Shown here: one piece after another, positions 18,701 to 28,417 of the stretch
Layout: the number at the start of each line of letters is the position of its first letter
Position numbering within the stretch: the stretch's first letter is position 1
NCBI RefSeq assembly: GCF_000970345.1
Contig: NZ_LAQU01000018.1
Location: 38,269 to 102,268, forward strand
DNA: 64,000 nt
Origin: Robbsia andropogonis
GTDB lineage: Bacteria > Pseudomonadota > Gammaproteobacteria > Burkholderiales > Burkholderiaceae
Direction: 5' to 3'
Translations under genes and position numbers: made by a program
The notes under the pieces: generated by a model
What the model was told of the DNA's origin: nothing
Databases searched by the model: none
Seen by the model: only the letters and a program-made list of their open reading frames with translations

Positions 18701-19635
18701 TTTCGTTGAATTGGTTTTTCGATATCGTCGGTATCCTCCTGTTTGTGATTGGTGGCATCATCATCAGTGACAAGGCGCATCCGAAACGATGGTTGGCGGG
18801 CGGGTTCTGGATTCTGTATGGCATCGTCTTCGTCGCCGGTGATCATATGCCGGAGATCGCGGTCGGGGTCGTTGTAGTGGTCATGGCACTGATCGCAGGG
18901 TTCGGCGGCGTGGTGGGTCGCAAACCGAAGGTTCGCAGCGACGAAGCACGGCACCAGAGTGCGGTGACGCTGGGCAATAAGCTGTTCATCCCCGCGCTTG
19001 CGATTCCCGTTGTGACCGTGATTGGCACGCTATTGGCACCGCACTCTTTTGGCCTTATCGAGGCGAAGAGCGCGACGATGGTGTCATTCGGTATTGGCTG
19101 TATCATTTCGTTGATTATCGCGTGCGTGATGACCCGCGACTCGGTGGGGCAATCCGTGCAGGAAGCGCGTCGTCTCACCGATGCCTTGTCGTGGGCGGTG
19201 GTGTTGCCGCAAATGTTGGGGATGCTGGGTTTTGTTTTTAACGATGCCGGCGTGGGCAAGGCGGTGGCGCATTTGACAACCGCGTACATCGATATGGACT
19301 ACCGGTTCGTGGCCGTTGCCGTGTACTGCATCGGCATGGCGTTATTTACGATCATCATGGGGAATGGCTTTGCAGCGTTCCCTGTCATGACCGGGGGCGT
19401 TGGCGTGCCGATCCTGGTCGGGGTATTCCATGGTAATCCAGCCCCGATGGTGGCAATCGGCATGATGTCCGGCTACTGTGGCACGCTGCTGACGCCGATG
19501 GCCGCGAACTACAATATCGTGCCTGCGGCATTGCTCGAATTGCCGGACAAGTACGGTGTGATTCGTGCGCAGGCGGCAACAGCGTTTCCGTTACTTATCG
19601 TCAATATTGTTTTGTTGAACATTCTTATGTTTTGA
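18697..19635 (+). CDS. DUF979 membrane protein (putative transporter component)
   Basis: Integral membrane protein of 312 residues with about nine hydrophobic segments. The N-terminal signature is FDIVGILLFVIGGIIISDKAHPKRW; further family-like stretches are GFVFNDAGVGKAVAHL and GNGFAAFPVMTGGVGVPILVG. It is translationally coupled to DUF969 by a 4-bp overlap and probably forms a complex with it. In the LysR / hydro-lyase / MFS neighbourhood it most likely serves uptake of a small amino-acid-like acid; that substrate is inference. It is last in the operon and is followed by a hairpin. Confidence 0.92.
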   Translation: MISLNWFFDIVGILLFVIGGIIISDKAHPKRWLAGGFWILYGIVFVAGDHMPEIAVGVVVVVMALIAGFGGVVGRKPKVRSDEARHQSAVTLGNKLFIPALAIPVVTVIGTLLAPHSFGLIEAKSATMVSFGIGCIISLIIACVMTRDSVGQSVQEARRLTDALSWAVVLPQMLGMLGFVFNDAGVGKAVAHLTTAYIDMDYRFVAVAVYCIGMALFTIIMGNGFAAFPVMTGGVGVPILVGVFHGNPAPMVAIGMMSGYCGTLLTPMAANYNIVPAALLELPDKYGVIRAQAATAFPLLIVNIVLLNILMF

Positions 19636-19681
19636 TCCGAGAGCACCTTGGCTGGGGCTTATGGGTGCCAGAGATCGATCG

Positions 19682-19716
19682 ACTGCCCGGTTGCGATTCC
19701 GTCGCCTCCGGGCAGT
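19682..19716 (+). terminator. hairpin after DUF979, possible terminator
   Basis: ACTGCCCGG and CCGGGCAGT form a perfect 9-bp stem with a 17-base loop, followed by only three T including the last stem base. It is 46 bp after the DUF979 stop. Confidence 0.5.
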
Positions 19717-20214
19717 TTGCATTCATACGAGAGTGGTTACCGTACGCCATGGTTATGGATCGATAATCCCGGGATTTCCATAGGGCAATAAATCGAATCG
19801 CGGTCGATTATTGCAATAAAGAATACATTGCAGAATTGAATTTAAAAAATTTAATTATTGAATTTCCATTTAGATTATTTGAAACATGTTGAATTAATTC
19901 ATGTGCTAAATTTCGGTGCGGAATACGGTTCCGAATGAGGTTGCCAGCAATACACGATGCCCGGTTCGACCGCGTGTTTTCCATTCCGGCGCCTGTTATT
20001 CCTGGCTTCGGCGCATGGCTCGGGCCCGCCTGATGCGTTGTGCGGTTCACACACGTTGCCGCGTTTCAATCCCTTCGATGTTCACGGTGACTTGACGAGT
20101 CAGGCCTTCCTCCGTGTAATGAATGTAAGCATCTATTCGCGTCACCTGGCGCCTGTTTTCGTTCCCGTGTCGGGCAAGTTTTGTCTTAAATATGTATTTG
20201 GAGTCGGGCCCGTC
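19717..20214 (+). other. AT-rich upstream region of the diguanylate cyclase
   Basis: About 500 bp with no recognisable gene. Positions 19820-19915 are strikingly AT-rich compared with the flanks and probably hold the promoter of the diguanylate cyclase gene. The cyclase reading frame is open back to 19957, but that part has no signal peptide or domain character. Confidence 0.5.
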
Positions 20215-21750
20215 ATGACCCACCGTTCCGCGCCAGTGATCATTCGGGCCATTTTGTTGATTTCGCTGTCATGTGTGGCACTCGTTGGCTTTGATTCGTG
20301 GAGGAGTTTTAGCGAACGGACGGAGCAGTTGCGCGAGATGGACGACGCCACCCGTAATCTGGCACGCGCGATGGAAGCACATGCTCAGAACGCCGTGGAT
20401 GGGGCCGATGTCGTGCTGGTTGGTTTGGTCGAGCGTATTGAGCAGGATGGAACGGGCCCTGATGCGTTGGCGAGATTGCACAGGGTCATGACGTTGCGCA
20501 AGGCCGAATTACCTCAGCTCGATGGTCTTTTTGTCTACGATGAAAGTGGCCGGTGGTTGGCGTATTCGCAGCCACCGGCGCCAGGCCAGGAAGCGAATAA
20601 CGCGGATCGTGACTATTTTCTCTATCACCGTGATCATACGGACCTTGGTGTCACGATTGGCAAGCCCGTCATCAGTCGTTCGAGCGGGCGCTGGATCATT
20701 CCGGTATCGCGGCGGTTGAGTACGCCGGATGGTCGATTTGCCGGCGTCGCACTTGCAACGCTGAGTGTCGATTACTTCGCGGAGTTTTACGAGTCATTGG
20801 AAATCCGCAATGACGGTGCGGTTGCCTTGATTTCCACCGATGGCTATCTGATGGTACGCCGACCTTATGAGGCGCGCTTCATCGGCAAGAATGTCCAGCA
20901 TACCGAGCTGTATTCGCTGTATCAGAAACTCGCGCCGCAAGGTACCCGCTTCGTCTTGTCGGCGCAGGATGGTGTCGAGCGTCTGAATACATTCCGCAAG
21001 GTCGACAACTATCCGTTGTTTGTCTCGGCGGCGCTTTCGAAAGAAGAGATTCTTGCTGATTGGCGAAAGAGCACCGTGGTGCATCTGTTGTCAGACGCGC
21101 TTTTCATTGTGCTCTTGTCGACACTCGGCTGGCGGTTGATTCGAAAAATACTCGACGATGCCAAAGCAGAAGAGCGGCTTGTGCAAGCGCACGATGCCTT
21201 GGAAATCATGAATCGTCGATTGGAACGATTGGCAATGCAGGACGGCCTGACGGGTCTGGCGAACCGGCGCCAGTTCGACCTGGCGCTCGAAAGTGCTTGG
21301 GCACGAGCGTCACGTGAGGGAAGGCGGGTCGCATTGATCCTGTGTGACATCGACTACTTCAAGCAATATAACGATAGGTATGGCCACCTGGGTGGCGATG
21401 ATTGCTTGCGGAAAGTGGCCGAGACGATTAAAGCGGCAAATACCCGTGGTGACGATGTGATTGCGCGGTACGGAGGCGAAGAGATTGCCATATTGGTCGC
21501 AGGTGTGGAACGTCACCAGGTAATGGCAATCGCGGAAAGGTCGCGGCAGGCGGTCGCCGATCAGGCCATGCCCCACGATGCGTCACCGTTTGACATTGTG
21601 ACGATCAGCATCGGTGTGGCCATCATGTCGTTGAGCGATAAGCGCGGCGACCGACCCACACCCGCCAGTGCATTGATTTTCGCCGCTGACAAAGCGCTCT
21701 ATCAGGCCAAGGCGGAAGGACGCAATACCGTACGGATGTTCGACGAATAA
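20215..21750 (+). CDS. Membrane diguanylate cyclase (Cache-like sensor + GGDEF)
   Basis: Makes c-di-GMP from two GTP in response to a periplasmic signal. From ATG 20215 (GGAG 11 bases upstream) it is 511 residues; ATG 20119 in the same frame is an alternative. The order is TM1 (VIIRAILLISLSCVALVGFDSW), a periplasmic double-Cache/PDC-type sensor of about 250 residues with the typical GRWIIPVSRRL ... GVALATLSVDYFAEFYESL segment, TM2 (HLLSDALFIVLLSTLGW), a short coiled linker, and the GGDEF domain. The active site is intact as GGEEI (about residues 419-423), preceded by DGLTGLANRRQFD. The inhibitory I-site RxxD is present as RGDD five residues before GGEEI, so product inhibition is expected. Its output presumably affects adhesion or biofilm; two adhesin loci lie downstream. 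Confidence 0.93.
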   Translation: MTHRSAPVIIRAILLISLSCVALVGFDSWRSFSERTEQLREMDDATRNLARAMEAHAQNAVDGADVVLVGLVERIEQDGTGPDALARLHRVMTLRKAELPQLDGLFVYDESGRWLAYSQPPAPGQEANNADRDYFLYHRDHTDLGVTIGKPVISRSSGRWIIPVSRRLSTPDGRFAGVALATLSVDYFAEFYESLEIRNDGAVALISTDGYLMVRRPYEARFIGKNVQHTELYSLYQKLAPQGTRFVLSAQDGVERLNTFRKVDNYPLFVSAALSKEEILADWRKSTVVHLLSDALFIVLLSTLGWRLIRKILDDAKAEERLVQAHDALEIMNRRLERLAMQDGLTGLANRRQFDLALESAWARASREGRRVALILCDIDYFKQYNDRYGHLGGDDCLRKVAETIKAANTRGDDVIARYGGEEIAILVAGVERHQVMAIAERSRQAVADQAMPHDASPFDIVTISIGVAIMSLSDKRGDRPTPASALIFAADKALYQAKAEGRNTVRMFDE

Positions 21751-21799
21751 ATGCGTCGGGTCCGATGGGTAAGCTCCGTGCAGGGGCGGATGCTTGAGC

Positions 21800-24700
21800 T
21801 CAAAGGAGCTGGTTGAACAGTCCAGATAGTAAGCCTGCACTGGCGGCAACGAAAGCGCCCCCGCAAAGGAAGAGCTTTGTGTTCAATTCCGGTGCCAACA
21901 GCGCAAAGCAACTCAACATCTTGGACCCCGTATTGCAGTAGAACTGCGCTATATATAAAGGATCGTAACGTTTCTTATCGTCGATCGCCATCGCGATGGT
22001 CTTGAGCAGGCATCCGACACCTGTCACGACAAGTTCGAAAAGGACGATGCCCTTGCGTAAAGCCTGAAAGAGCATGTTGCCGATTTCTCCCAGTGCGGGA
22101 GGTATGGCGATGACGTATTTCACGCCTTGGTGCAGCAGGCTCATCAACCAACCTACCCCTTCCAAGATGCCTGCCCATGCCGCCTTCGTACTGTTCACCA
22201 ATGACGCCACGATATTGCCACCGGAAAAGAGGTGCGACAAGAAGCCAAGCGTCCACCCTGCCTTCTTCTTCCAGTCACTCTCCAGGGAGAGCTGCGGTGC
22301 GGGATCGGTCGCTGCAATGGCGCTGATGCTCAACAGTGTGAAGCTCAAAAATGTCGTGCCGACCGAGATGAGCATGCTGGCCATTGAGAATGTCTTGCTG
22401 GACTGCACCGCAACGGCGTCTCCTACCGGCAACTTGACCGCCGCCACCGCTTGTAGATCTTCCTTAGGGTAGGCGAGCTTGAAAGCAAGCGTTGTGAGCA
22501 AGGCAGGCGGAAGCAGTACGAAGTCGATGATCGAGAAAGACAGATCGACTTTCTCGCCAGCAATAAGTTCCCACAGTTTCTCAAGCAAAGGCGAACTGAT
22601 GCGGGCGAACATGAGGGCCTTGAACGCATCTATCAACGCGGCCAACCCCTCGATCAACGTAAAAGACAAGGCTTTGCCAAATTGCAATGCACCTTCCGCA
22701 ATGTTGAGTCCTACCGCCATCACCAGGCGCTTTAACGTCTCCAAGCTAATGTCGCCGATTGACGGACGGCCGTCTGGAAAGATGGTCTTGACGGCGGCGG
22801 CAATGTTGCTCGAGACGTTCGATAAAGCATTCAACCCGTCGTGGAAGGAACGAAGCAAGGTGCCGCCCACGTCACCTGTCTCGTCCATATCGATACGAAT
22901 CAGTCCATTCGCCAGATTGTTGAACTGCTCCATGATCCATGATCCAGGCCCGCTGTTGACCGTGCCGTCTTTATTGTCACTGCCGCCCTTGCAAGCATCC
23001 TCTATCGCTGTATCCGCCACGGGTGGATTTGACTGCGGGAATCCATAATTCCGATTTGTTTCCTGTACCTTTGCAATTGCGCTGTCGAACAGACTGGCAA
23101 CGATTGGTTTCAGTTTTAGTACATTGGTTTTCAGATAGGCCAGTTGATCTTCGGCATGGCGTTTCATGCTGTCCCGCACGGCGACGATGTCATCCCAACT
23201 GAATAGGAACTTCAAGAAATTCCATACATCTTCGGCGGCGGTCTTGATCGTGCTCCATAACCATTTGAAAAACGAGCCGATCTCCTCGAGTGTGCTCAGG
23301 ATGAAACGGCCAACCTTGCCCGCGATCTCGCAGACGAATTCGACGACGTCGGCTACCTTGCGTATGACGAAGCGGACCGCTTGTCCGGCAGCGCTCGCGA
23401 TCGACTCCCAGACGTCCGATAAGGACCATTCACGGTCCAGTAACGCGATCTCGCCGGACGACATGTGTGCCGCCGCGCCAAGTATCGCGGCATCTTGATG
23501 GTCCATCGCTTGGAGATCACCGTTACCGTCAGAGGCCAGTCCCCAACTGTAATCATCAGGGAGCGTATCCGCCAGGACCGCCGAGGAAGCATAGCTGTTC
23601 ACCGGCACGCACCAGACACCGTTGCTACCCCCCGGCTTGCTGCGCACAAGGGTCGCTGCCTGTTTCAGTGATTTCACCAGTGCGTCCAAGGTACCGGACT
23701 TCCCAGTTGCGCGCGTCGCTTCATCAAGAAGCGGCTGACCGTCGGCCCGCTTCGCGTTCCGGAGTTCATCGGCCGTGAGGGTATCGAATCGTTGATAGAG
23801 ACGCGCCGCTGGATTGATGTCGATCGCTTCGGACCAGTTGTCGACCTTGAGCCGATAGGTTGCCGGACTAAACGATAGTGCACGATTGCTGATCGTGATC
23901 TTTCCGTCATACGGTATATCGATGACGGCATCGCTGCCTGGGTAGATAAAGTGACTGTGCCCATTCAGCACGACCGTCGTCGGCACCGAGGCCGCCAATT
24001 GGACGCATCCTGATGCCGGATTGCCTTTCGCATTTTCCAGGGAGACGACGGTTTGAAACGTCAGTAGCCGAGTTGCCGCACCCGCATCGGCCACGGTGAT
24101 GGGTTCATCCTGCCAGATGCCCTGCGCATCGCGCACCAAGGAACTGGCATGCCCCTTGTCGTAAATGACGAGCACCGAAGCACTCAAAAAGGTATCGCCC
24201 GGCACGGCGGCGATTTCGTGTACGCCGCGGCGTAACGTAATCGGCGCGCTCCAGCGCCCTGTTTCTGGGTGGCCGGACGCCGGTGCTGGACAATTGCTCA
24301 TCAACAAGCGGCCATCGTTATCGAGTGCCCATACCGTCATGGCGCCATCGACTGCTTCCGCGACTACCAGGCGTTCGATTCCGCTTGTAGCGGTTTGTGC
24401 CATCACCTCTTCATACACCGCCTCTTCCTGCCTTGCAAATTCCCCGGCGCGCAGACGCTTGACGCCTTTCCCACCGATAAAGAGGTCGGCACCGTGCTGA
24501 GGACGATCCGTTCCCGTCGCCAGCACATTCGCATCGGCCGGACTGTGCAATGTCACGAATGGCGTAGGGACGGGGATGCCTTCCTGGTCCAGTGAAGGAA
24601 TCTCCCGGCTTACCACAACCCGCTCGCCGGCGTGATTTGTCCCGAGTACATGAAGGGTGGGTGCACCGTTCACCGCGCCCACTTGGAAATCCACGATGTC

Positions 24701-27322
24701 CGGGAAGTCGATTGGCGTACTGTAGACCATGCCGTCGGATTGAAATGATGCCGCACGGTCTTGGCGCAATACATAGGCGTTGGCGAGCACGCCGGCACTG
24801 CCCGACATCAGTGTCATCCACGTGCCGTCCGCTTCTCGAAGCACGCGCATGGCGTCGATTCGGATCGCGCCGCGCGCGCCATAATTGATCCACGGTAATG
24901 TCGACCAATCGTCTGCCGCGGTGCTCACGTCGTAAGCGATCAGTATCTGGCTGGGCCCATTGCCGGCGTCGTTGGAAGGCGACGGTGCGTCCACGGCAAC
25001 GGCCAGCGTCACCTTGTCGTCTGCCGTCCAGGCCGCCGCGAACGCGCGGACCTTGCCGGTGGCGATATCGGCGAATCCCGCTGATAAATCGACTGTCTCA
25101 AAATTAGCCGGTAAATCCGACAAGCCGTTACCGACGCGGCGCACCAGTTGCAGTTTCTGCTGACTCCCGGTGGTGAGGAGCATCGGCGCGAGCGTGGAAG
25201 GACGATGATCAGGGATTGCGATGATGGTCGGTTGATAGTGGCTCGATGTATTGGCTTCCAACAAATCGGCGGCACCGAAGGTGCGGGCAGGTTCGAGGTA
25301 GTCGAGCAGTTGGCTGTCTACCGTGAAGGAAACGGGCTTTCCGTCGATGTCTTTTGTTGAAAAGCGTTTGGCGCTGTTTTCGTTAGCGGCGGAATGCCCC
25401 TTTGCGTCGGCCGAGGCGGGTGAATGATGCAACGCAGTAGCAATCGCCGAGTGGGACGCATCATAGGTGAAGGCCTCTGCTGCGCGGCGTGACGTAGCCT
25501 GCTTGGCATTGGCGCGCGGAACGGCCGACGCGGGAACGTCGTCTACGCGAAGCGACTGGCGGTAGGTCAGATCCAGATAAAGATCACCCTGAAGACCCAT
25601 CCGTGGCCGACCGAAGCCGAACGCCTCGTCGCCGGGAGGAATAATGGCGAAATCTTTCAGATGCAAATCGAGCTTCTTGAAAACCTCTTCCAGCATTCGC
25701 TTGATCGCGTTGCCGATGTCCTTCGAGAAACCGGTGGCTTGCGATTGGTCCCAGGCTTCATGGTTAAAGACGCCAACCAGGAAGTTACTGCTGGACGCGC
25801 TCGATGAGAGAACGGGGTCGCCAATCGTCAGCGCGATCCTGGGCTGGATGGTGCAACCCTTCGTAACACTGGTATTGGCTTCGAATATGATCTGACCGGA
25901 AATGGGGACGCGGTTTGTCGCGGAGGCCTCGGTGGCGCCAAATAGAACACTACGTGTGCGATTCAGGTCGATCTGGTATAGACCGTCGACGCGGTAACCT
26001 TCGTGTCGCACCGGCGAAAGGGTCAGCGACAACTGCTTCTTCAGTACGAAGTCGACTTCGTTTCCATCCTCCTCGCCTTTCCATCGATATGTATTTTGAG
26101 CGTCGCGCGATCTGATGCTTATCTGATTGGTATTGGCATCGAGTGAGATGGTCTCTGTCGCTAGTAACTGATATTCGGGATAGGGGTATTCGGTCTCCGG
26201 GTGCAGAACCTTGCGGCCCAGTGCGCGCTCGGCATCCGCGTTCGCTTTCTCCATACTTTCGTGTAAGGTCGGCAATACGCGCTGGAAGATGTCGGAGACG
26301 AGTCTGGCCACCTGTCCACCGCGCAATACCATCATGCCCGCTACGCTGGCCTCTGATGCATCAACGCGCGATGGCGTGAGCCAGCTTGCCATGCCGCCGA
26401 GCGCCTTTGCCAATGGCACTCCGTCCGCTGGCATCGCCTGCCCGTCAACCACCGTACAGAGGTAGTCCAACGAAGCAGGCCCGGCGGAAGCGCCGCCTAC
26501 CAAAGCGGGAGTGACTTTAAAGCGGGTATCGTTGATGACAAGACTGGGTTCGGCGCGGGGCGCCCGCGGTCGCATTGTCGTATTCAAAAGAAACCGAGGT
26601 GATTGCTCGCCGTCCGGCGTCTCGCTTTCCGCGAAGAAGTCCCGCATGAAAAGCGCGAATTGATCCTGGAGTTCTTTGCCAAGTGCGGTCAGATTATCGG
26701 GTCGTGCCAGGAACTTTTCCGCATACCCTGCATGGGATAACCGTTGCGCGCGCTCATTCGTCGTCAGCGTGGGCATCTCGAAGCCCGTTACCACATTGAT
26801 GTTGCTGAGGTTGAGAAACAGACATTCGATCGTGAAAGCACCGCTACCTTGCGCGCCGCTAAGGGCGGCGACTTTCGCAGCAGTCTTGGCATCGATTTTG
26901 TACAGTGCTTCTGGCGTGACGTGGTTTTGTACCAGCGCGGCCTTCAACGTGAACGCTTGGCGTGAGAGGTCCAGACACGCAGTGCGCTTGCCGACCGCTT
27001 TTGTAACCTTGCCTTGCGCTATGTCGAATGTGACCAACACCTCGTGGGGCGATACACTTTTGGGATCGACGGCAATCGCGGGCGCGCCTAGCCGCATGTC
27101 CAGGGTGTAGCGAATATCAAGGTCAGGATCACCATCCTCGTTTTCCTTGATGAGATGTCGCGTGACATCGGCTACATCATCGGTTCGGTGATGCCATTGT
27201 TTCCATGCATTTTTCAGTTGCGCGTTGATGCTTTTGATCGTTAACGACGCGACGATATCAAAATCTTTCAGAATATTATTGGTCGTGTCTTCGACTCTTT
27301 CAAATTTCAGCGCGTCGGTCAT
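21800..27322 (-). CDS. 1840-residue multi-part protein, function unknown (partner of S8 protease)
   Basis: I do not recognise a named family. The N-terminus (DFDIVASLTIKSINAQLKNAWKQW) looks like the opening of TULIP/P47-type lipid-binding proteins. Residues 1-600 are beta-rich and end in FGFGRPRMGLQGDLYLDLTYRQSL. About 600-670 is a polar linker. About 670-1120 contains repeated short beta strands with WTADDKVTLAVAVD and MTVWALDNDGRLLMSN, suggesting a beta-propeller. About 1290-1400 is Trp-rich and amphipathic (FFKWLWSTIKTAAEDVWNFLKFLFSWDD). The last 250 residues hold three or four hydrophobic stretches (MLISVGTTFLSFTLLSISAIAA, ELVVTGVGCLLKTIAMA, and the extreme C-terminus) that could insert in a membrane. 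There is no signal peptide. It lies 128 bp after the S8 protease gene in the same direction. A toxin, pore or defence role is conceivable but unproven. Confidence 0.6.
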   Translation of the reverse strand: MTDALKFERVEDTTNNILKDFDIVASLTIKSINAQLKNAWKQWHHRTDDVADVTRHLIKENEDGDPDLDIRYTLDMRLGAPAIAVDPKSVSPHEVLVTFDIAQGKVTKAVGKRTACLDLSRQAFTLKAALVQNHVTPEALYKIDAKTAAKVAALSGAQGSGAFTIECLFLNLSNINVVTGFEMPTLTTNERAQRLSHAGYAEKFLARPDNLTALGKELQDQFALFMRDFFAESETPDGEQSPRFLLNTTMRPRAPRAEPSLVINDTRFKVTPALVGGASAGPASLDYLCTVVDGQAMPADGVPLAKALGGMASWLTPSRVDASEASVAGMMVLRGGQVARLVSDIFQRVLPTLHESMEKANADAERALGRKVLHPETEYPYPEYQLLATETISLDANTNQISIRSRDAQNTYRWKGEEDGNEVDFVLKKQLSLTLSPVRHEGYRVDGLYQIDLNRTRSVLFGATEASATNRVPISGQIIFEANTSVTKGCTIQPRIALTIGDPVLSSSASSSNFLVGVFNHEAWDQSQATGFSKDIGNAIKRMLEEVFKKLDLHLKDFAIIPPGDEAFGFGRPRMGLQGDLYLDLTYRQSLRVDDVPASAVPRANAKQATSRRAAEAFTYDASHSAIATALHHSPASADAKGHSAANENSAKRFSTKDIDGKPVSFTVDSQLLDYLEPARTFGAADLLEANTSSHYQPTIIAIPDHRPSTLAPMLLTTGSQQKLQLVRRVGNGLSDLPANFETVDLSAGFADIATGKVRAFAAAWTADDKVTLAVAVDAPSPSNDAGNGPSQILIAYDVSTAADDWSTLPWINYGARGAIRIDAMRVLREADGTWMTLMSGSAGVLANAYVLRQDRAASFQSDGMVYSTPIDFPDIVDFQVGAVNGAPTLHVLGTNHAGERVVVSREIPSLDQEGIPVPTPFVTLHSPADANVLATGTDRPQHGADLFIGGKGVKRLRAGEFARQEEAVYEEVMAQTATSGIERLVVAEAVDGAMTVWALDNDGRLLMSNCPAPASGHPETGRWSAPITLRRGVHEIAAVPGDTFLSASVLVIYDKGHASSLVRDAQGIWQDEPITVADAGAATRLLTFQTVVSLENAKGNPASGCVQLAASVPTTVVLNGHSHFIYPGSDAVIDIPYDGKITISNRALSFSPATYRLKVDNWSEAIDINPAARLYQRFDTLTADELRNAKRADGQPLLDEATRATGKSGTLDALVKSLKQAATLVRSKPGGSNGVWCVPVNSYASSAVLADTLPDDYSWGLASDGNGDLQAMDHQDAAILGAAAHMSSGEIALLDREWSLSDVWESIASAAGQAVRFVIRKVADVVEFVCEIAGKVGRFILSTLEEIGSFFKWLWSTIKTAAEDVWNFLKFLFSWDDIVAVRDSMKRHAEDQLAYLKTNVLKLKPIVASLFDSAIAKVQETNRNYGFPQSNPPVADTAIEDACKGGSDNKDGTVNSGPGSWIMEQFNNLANGLIRIDMDETGDVGGTLLRSFHDGLNALSNVSSNIAAAVKTIFPDGRPSIGDISLETLKRLVMAVGLNIAEGALQFGKALSFTLIEGLAALIDAFKALMFARISSPLLEKLWELIAGEKVDLSFSIIDFVLLPPALLTTLAFKLAYPKEDLQAVAAVKLPVGDAVAVQSSKTFSMASMLISVGTTFLSFTLLSISAIAATDPAPQLSLESDWKKKAGWTLGFLSHLFSGGNIVASLVNSTKAAWAGILEGVGWLMSLLHQGVKYVIAIPPALGEIGNMLFQALRKGIVLFELVVTGVGCLLKTIAMAIDDKKRYDPLYIAQFYCNTGSKMLSCFALLAPELNTKLFLCGGAFVAASAGLLSGLFNQLL

Positions 27323-27450
27323 CGTTTTCCCCGGATGTGCTTTGGTAGTGGTAAGGTCTTCTGATTTTATTTTGGTAAACTAAGAATAAAAAGAAGTTTC
27401 GCTAGAGGACGTTTTATTGGAGATGCCTCACATCGCTTTAAAACGTTTGT

Positions 27451-28251
27451 TCATAATGCAGGCCACGTAAGCCCGGTCAAGCTGTCTTGCAGCCGTCGCG
27501 TTTCGCCCAACAGGGTGGCGAGTAAGACGTCCGAGCGAACGGCGTCGGTCTTATCGGCGCTCGTCTGCAGGAGATAAGCAAGACGGCCGGCAACGCGCGC
27601 GGCGGCGCCGCTCGAATCCCCAGGTGGGCCCGGCAATGCAAAAAGCGTCGTGGCGCAATCCGTGCCACAAGACGCGTGCAAGCGCTGACTGAACGGGTCG
27701 AACGTCAGGCTGTTTGTTGTCTGCGCGATGGACAATGCGCCAACGCTGATGGTTTCGCGCAGAATTGCCGGCCAGGCCATGCCTTGTGGTTGTGCGCGGC
27801 GGAAACGCGGATACATGTTTCCTGCTGCCGTGACGGTCAGCACGTCTGCGTCCCGTAGCGATTGAATCGTGCGACACAGAGGCGTGTCCCGTAAGCTTGC
27901 ATCGCTACGGTGATGAAATAGGTCTCCGAATGCGGCGCATACCACGACGGGTCCGAACTGATCCAGCCGTTCAAGGACCCAGGCAAAACCCGCATTGATC
28001 CTTTCCTGCGTGCCTAGCCAACCGTTATTGTCAATGATACGCACCACTGCCAGCCGTGCTTCCGGGCATTCGGTCAACACCGTTTCCGCCACGTGCGATC
28101 CGTGTGCATTGGTGCTTGACGCCCAGTCATCGGACGGGACGTCCCGTGTCAGATCGACTCCCGCGACAACGTGTCGAACCAGATCGCTGCCATGGAGCAA
28201 GCCGCTATCGAGCAAGCAAACCGTGACAGGCGTTTGTTCAAATGGCGGCAT
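27451..28251 (-). CDS. Compact S8 (subtilisin-like) serine protease
   Basis: Subtilase of 266 residues made of the catalytic domain alone: no signal peptide, propeptide or C-terminal add-on. The catalytic Asp15 is in VCLLDSGL, His50 in AHGSHVAE, the oxyanion Asn145 in VTAAGN, and Ser214 in GDSSGAAARVAG, which aligns with the canonical GTSMAAPHVAG. The triad is therefore complete. A cytosolic location is likely. It is the first gene of an apparent two-gene unit with the 1840-residue protein (128-bp gap), so it may process or activate that protein, or act as its effector. Secreted degradative subtilases normally carry a prepro region, so this one is better seen as a regulatory protease. The start context is weak; no other Met lies upstream. 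Confidence 0.82.
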   Translation of the reverse strand: MPPFEQTPVTVCLLDSGLLHGSDLVRHVVAGVDLTRDVPSDDWASSTNAHGSHVAETVLTECPEARLAVVRIIDNNGWLGTQERINAGFAWVLERLDQFGPVVVCAAFGDLFHHRSDASLRDTPLCRTIQSLRDADVLTVTAAGNMYPRFRRAQPQGMAWPAILRETISVGALSIAQTTNSLTFDPFSQRLHASCGTDCATTLFALPGPPGDSSGAAARVAGRLAYLLQTSADKTDAVRSDVLLATLLGETRRLQDSLTGLTWPAL

Positions 28252-28417
28252 CTCGACTCAAGGCGTGGTGATACCAAGATCACGTAGGGCGATCGATATT
28301 GGCCTTGCAAAGCAGTGCCAATGCGCATCTTAACCGTGGAAATCTCAAGCTTTATGACATTTCCCAAAAACGATATCGCGAATGGTTATTAGTTGTCTCG
28401 AGCGAGTGAATCGCATC

